Shown in pieces: positions 60,224 through 64,000 of a stretch of DNA of 64,000 nucleotides. The stretch lies in the NCBI GenBank assembly GCA_965153355.1, contig OZ231126.1, forward strand, positions 76,384,001-76,448,000, in the 5' to 3' direction. The position numbers and the translations under genes are program-made. Below the pieces are notes generated by a model. That model saw nothing but the letters and a program-made list of their open reading frames with translations. It was not told the origin of the DNA and ran no database searches. Position 1 is the stretch's first letter, and each line of letters opens with the position of its first letter. The stretch comes from Flaccisagitta enflata (Eukaryota; Chaetognatha; Sagittoidea; Aphragmophora).

Positions 60224-62078
60224 CAGTCTATGGACAAAACGACAATCGCAACTTTTGCTAATCACTGATAGGATGCTAAGGTGTGATTTTTTTCAAAATG
60301 CAGGCTTACAACTGCTATGTAGAAAATTGCTAAGGACAGAAGCAAATTAATGGAAGTACAATTACTACAGGGAGGCCATGTAAATTGCTGAAATGAACTT
60401 TTAATAAATTGAAAGTATATGTTGGCATTGAGTCTCGCTCGCAAGTGTCAACTACCCCCTGCAAGTGTTGATCACCACCCCCCCAAATATCCACTAGCAC
60501 CGCAAACATTGACTACCCCCAATAAGTGTTGACTACCCCCCGCAAGTGCCAACTACCCCCGGCAACTGTCGACTCCCCTCCGCAAGAATCACCTACCTTC
60601 TGCAAGTGTTGACTACCCCCCTCAAATGTTGACTACCCTCTACAAGTGTTGACTACCCCCACAAATATCAACTACCCCAAAGTGCCAAGTACTTCTTAGT
60701 GTCAACTACCTGCAAGTGTTGTCTACCCCAAAAAGTGTTAACTACCCCATGGTGTCAACTACCCCTGCAAGTGTCAACTACCTCTTAAGTGTTGACTACT
60801 CCTCGCAAGTGTCCACTACCCCCAAGTGTTAACTACCGCCAAAAGTGTTGACTACAATCCTCACAACCCCTGACAAGTTCAACTACCGCAAGTGTCACAA
60901 CCCTGCAATATCAACTACTCCCTGAGTCGACTACTTCCAGCAAGTCAACTACCCCACAAGTGTTGACTCCCCTCACAAGTGTTGACTACCTCTGCAGGTG
61001 TCAACTACCTCTACAAGAGTTCTACCTCTGCATGTCCACTACCCCGTCAAATGTGTCAACTACCCTCCACTGGCGATTATTTCGTTAGGAAGTGTCACCA
61101 CCTCCTGCAAGTGTTGACTATCCAGTTGACATTTGTGTGGGTAGTTGACACTTGCTGGGGGTAGTTGACACTTGCTGGGGGTAGTTGACACTTGCAAGGG
61201 GTAGTCGCCAATTGGAGGAGTAGTTGACACTTGTGGGGGAAGTGGACACTTGGAGGGGGGTTGACATTTGCCGGGGCTGGTCAACACATGTAGGGGGTAG
61301 TCGACACTTGCAGGGGTAGTCAACACTTGTGGGGGTAGTTGACACTTGTCGGGTGTAGTCAACGCAGGGGGTAGTCCATACTTGCTGGGGGTAGTTGACA
61401 CTTGCGGGGGGTAGTTGACTCAGGGGGTAGTGGGGGTGGTAGTCAACACTTTTTAAAGTAGTTGACACTTTTGGGGGTAGCACTTGGGGGGCGGGGTAGT
61501 GGACACTTGTGGGGGTAATTAACACTTGTGGGGGTAGTCAACACTTGCAGGGGGTACTTGACAATTGGGAGGGTAGTTGACACTTGCGGGGGGTAGTCAA
61601 CACTTTTGGGGGGTAGACAACACTTGCAAGGGGTAGTTGACACTTGTGGGGGTATTCGGCACTTTCTGGGGTAGTTGATATTTGCGGGGTAGTCAACGCT
61701 TGTAGGGGAGTCAACATTTGAGGGGTAGTCACATTTGCAGAAGAGTTGATTCTCGCGAAGAGTCCACACTTGCTGAGGTTGCTGACACTATAAAAACACT
61801 CAGGCAAAGTCAACACTGGTGGGAGTAGTTAATATTTGTAGTGGATACTTGCGGTGTTATCAACACTTGCAGAGGGTAGTTGACTCAATGCTAATATACT
61901 TTCAATTTATAAAAAGTTCATTTCATAATTTATGGCTCCTGTAGTAATTTACTTCCATTAGTTTGTTTCAGTCCTTATAATTTTCTACCTCTTGTAAGCA
62001 TTGCATTTTGAAAAATCACACCTAAGCATCCTATCAGTGATTAGCAAAAGTTGCGATTGTCGTTTTGTCCATAGACTG
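60224..62078. mobile_element. Foldback element with opposed minisatellite core, 1855 bp
   Basis: Ends CAGTCTATGGACAAAACGAC / inverse at 62059-62078, flanked by TTTA on both sides (60220-60223, 62079-62082). The unique arms (60224-60440, 61880-62078) are inverse copies. The core is a minisatellite of about 20 bp that reads caagtgttgactaccccc up to about 61125 and its inverse afterwards. A 3-4 bp T/A target would suit PIF/Harbinger, but that is a guess. Confidence 0.75.
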
Positions 62079-62090
62079 TTTAGTAGATAG

Positions 62091-64000
62091 CAGACTCTGC
62101 CCCAAATTCATTCTGACAACCCCAGCCCGATGGTTTTTGCATTCCACATAGTCAAATAGAGGGCCCAGGGCCAATGAATGGGTTTTTGAATGGATTTGGC
62201 AACCAGCTCTTTTCAAATTTGATGCATATGGTGGTGTAGTACAAATCTGTTTAAGGTCATTTCAATCTCAAATTGGGTCATTTGGTCCAGAGAGATCAAA
62301 TCCATAGATTATAAAACTAGAGCTTAAGAGCTGACCAGTGGCAACTGCATAGTTTTCTTCATTTGTTAAGATTTGCATATTCAAAGACAAACTCATGGAG
62401 GTAACAGTCTATTTCAAACAATTTTGACATTTTTATGATTTCTACATTTTTGATAGACCATTTGCATGAGATTGGTATCATCTGGAGATTTTTCCTGCTC
62501 TAGCTGATGGTAAATGAATTTTTGATCTATATGACCCCAAATTTTTTTTATTGACTGTAGAAGCAGGTTTAAAAAAGTCAATTTTTTTGGAAATTTTGTT
62601 AATTTTGGACAAAAAATTCACCCGCCTCTAATTTAAAAAATGACCTAAAATCCATGAGCAAAATAAACTACTGCTCAAGTGCTAACTAGTGGTGCAATCG
62701 GCATGTAGCTAAGCTGTGGCATTTAGATTTTACGGAACTTTAAAGATGAAAGGTTAAGTCAAAATGGCGATTTTCGGTTATTTTGGCCATTCTGGCCTCA
62801 AAATCGGGCACCTTTGGCTTGGAAATCAAAATAAAAATCCATGAGATTATAAAACTAGAGCTCAAGAGCTAACCAGTGGTGCAATCTGCATGTTTCTATC
62901 TTCATTTGTTAAGATTTGAGAGCATTTCAAAGATGAGGCTTATGGAGGTAAAATTGCAGCCTCAATTTCAGTGGCAATTATGACATTTTTCACAGATTTC
63001 AACATATTTTGGCTTTGGATAGACCAATTTGCATGAAATTGGTGACCAAATTAAAGAGTTTTTCCTGCTCTAGCTGATGGTAAATGAATTTTTGATCGAT
63101 ATGACCCCAAATTTTTTTTATTGACTGTAGAAGCAGGTGTAAAAAAGTCGATTTTTTTGGAAAATTTGTCAACTTTGGACAGCAAATTCACTCGCCTCTA
63201 ATCTGAAAAATGACCTAAAATCCATGAGCAAAATAAACCACTGCTCAAGTGCTAACTAGTGGTGCCATCGGCAAGTAGCTAAGCTGTGGTATTTAGATTT
63301 TACAGTACTTCTAAGATCAAAGGTTAAGCCAAAATGGCGATTTTTGGTTATTTTGAGAAAATAAGATAAAAAACCCGCAAATAACCCCTCAATTTGAAAG
63401 CCTACTGCGTCCAAACGAATAAAGTTAGCACATTGCGCTTGGCGGCATTTTAAAGAGCAGAAAAAAATCTTTCATTTCCTCACGAATTTCATCTAAATTG
63501 ATCAAAAAACAACCACTGAAATTGAGGCTGCAATTTTTCCTCCATGAGCCTCATCTTTGAAATGCTCTCAAATCTTAACAAATGAAGATAGAAACATGCG
63601 GATTACACCACTGGTTAGCTCTTGAGCTCTAGTTTTATAATCTCATGGATTTTTATTTTGATTTCCAAGCCAAAGGCGCCCGATTTTGAGGCCAAAAAGG
63701 CCAAAATAACCAAAAATCGCCATTTTGACTTAACCTTTGATCTTTGAAGTTCCGTAAAATCTAAATGCCACAGCTTAGCTACATGCCGATTGAACCACTA
63801 GTTAGCACTTGAACAGTAGTTTATTTTGCTCATGGATTTTAGGTCATTTTTCAAATTAGAGGCGGGTGAATTTTTTGTCCAAAGTTGACAAATTTTCCAA
63901 AAAAATTGACTTTTTTACACCTGCTTCTACAGTCAATAAAAAAAATTTGGAGTCATATCGATCAAAAATTCATTTACCATCAGCTAGAGCAGGAAAAACT
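62091..64000. mobile_element. Second giant palindromic element, cut by window end
   Basis: Contains the same modules as 52722-55571 (ctagagctcaagagctaac, gctctagctgatggtaaatg, gactgtagaagcaggtgtaa). They are inverted about a centre near 63245. A possible start is CAGACTCTGCCCC at 62091; if so the right end lies about 400 bp beyond the window. Confidence 0.6.

Overview
This is a stretch of nuclear DNA from a metazoan, most likely a marine-type invertebrate (a crustacean would fit, but the sequence does not fix the clade). The evidence is a spliced gene with canonical GT-AG borders, a XK-related membrane protein, an ionotropic glutamate receptor exon, many short non-autonomous DNA transposons and an extreme load of microsatellites. 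Genes cover under 4% of the window; almost everything else is repeat.

Genes: the only gene I can reconstruct is a two-exon XK-related (XKR/CED-8 type) multi-pass protein on the minus strand, exon 1 at 11020-10011 and exon 2 at 8903-8042. The splice phase closes exactly and a polyadenylation signal follows the stop. A terminal exon of an ionotropic glutamate receptor lies at 27522-27156 (minus), its upstream exons not visible. Two further short candidate terminal exons (about 17473-17666 and 49131-49326, plus) are weak. The hundreds-of-residue open frames over simple repeats are artefacts.

Repeat architecture: the dominant mobile component is a family of roughly 130-230 bp elements (family A) with a constant plan: a left-terminal inverted repeat, a (GTCC/GTCG/GTCT)n tract, a GC-rich block, an inverted copy of the left repeat just inside the right end, then a short stem-loop and TTGTTT. 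That is the plan known for Helentron-associated (DINE-1/HINE type) non-autonomous rolling-circle elements. More than 20 copies or fragments occur on both strands. Their terminal repeats differ between copies but match within a copy. Family B (boundary word GGGCAGCGGCCCC) carries a variable minisatellite of about 20 bp units and has inserted into family A copies. Palindromic DNA elements are also abundant: TA-flanked Tc1/mariner-like foldbacks (6252-6815, 6891-7460, 15324-15986, 25869-26471, 55970-56525, 58519-59314), hAT-like elements with 8 bp target duplications (9281-9663, 14900-16725, 52015-52138 and a 2.85 kb palindrome at 52722-55571), and a 1.86 kb element at 60224-62078 whose core is a minisatellite in two opposed orientations.

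Layout: 1-8 kb microsatellites, family A copies and foldbacks; 8-11 kb XK-related gene with transposons in its intron; 11.2-17 kb deeply nested transposons; 17-25.4 kb giant dinucleotide, CAA, CCGCA and TTC arrays; 25.4-28.9 kb foldback, glutamate receptor exon and family A; 29-33.2 kb TTTC arrays separated by transposon ends; 33.2-41 kb AT-rich DNA with family A copies; 41.5-51.8 kb minisatellites (21, 71 and 74/61 bp units) and more microsatellites; 52-64 kb giant palindromes, a G-rich tract, foldbacks and the opposed minisatellite. No transposase, helicase or reverse transcriptase frame was found, so every element here looks non-autonomous.
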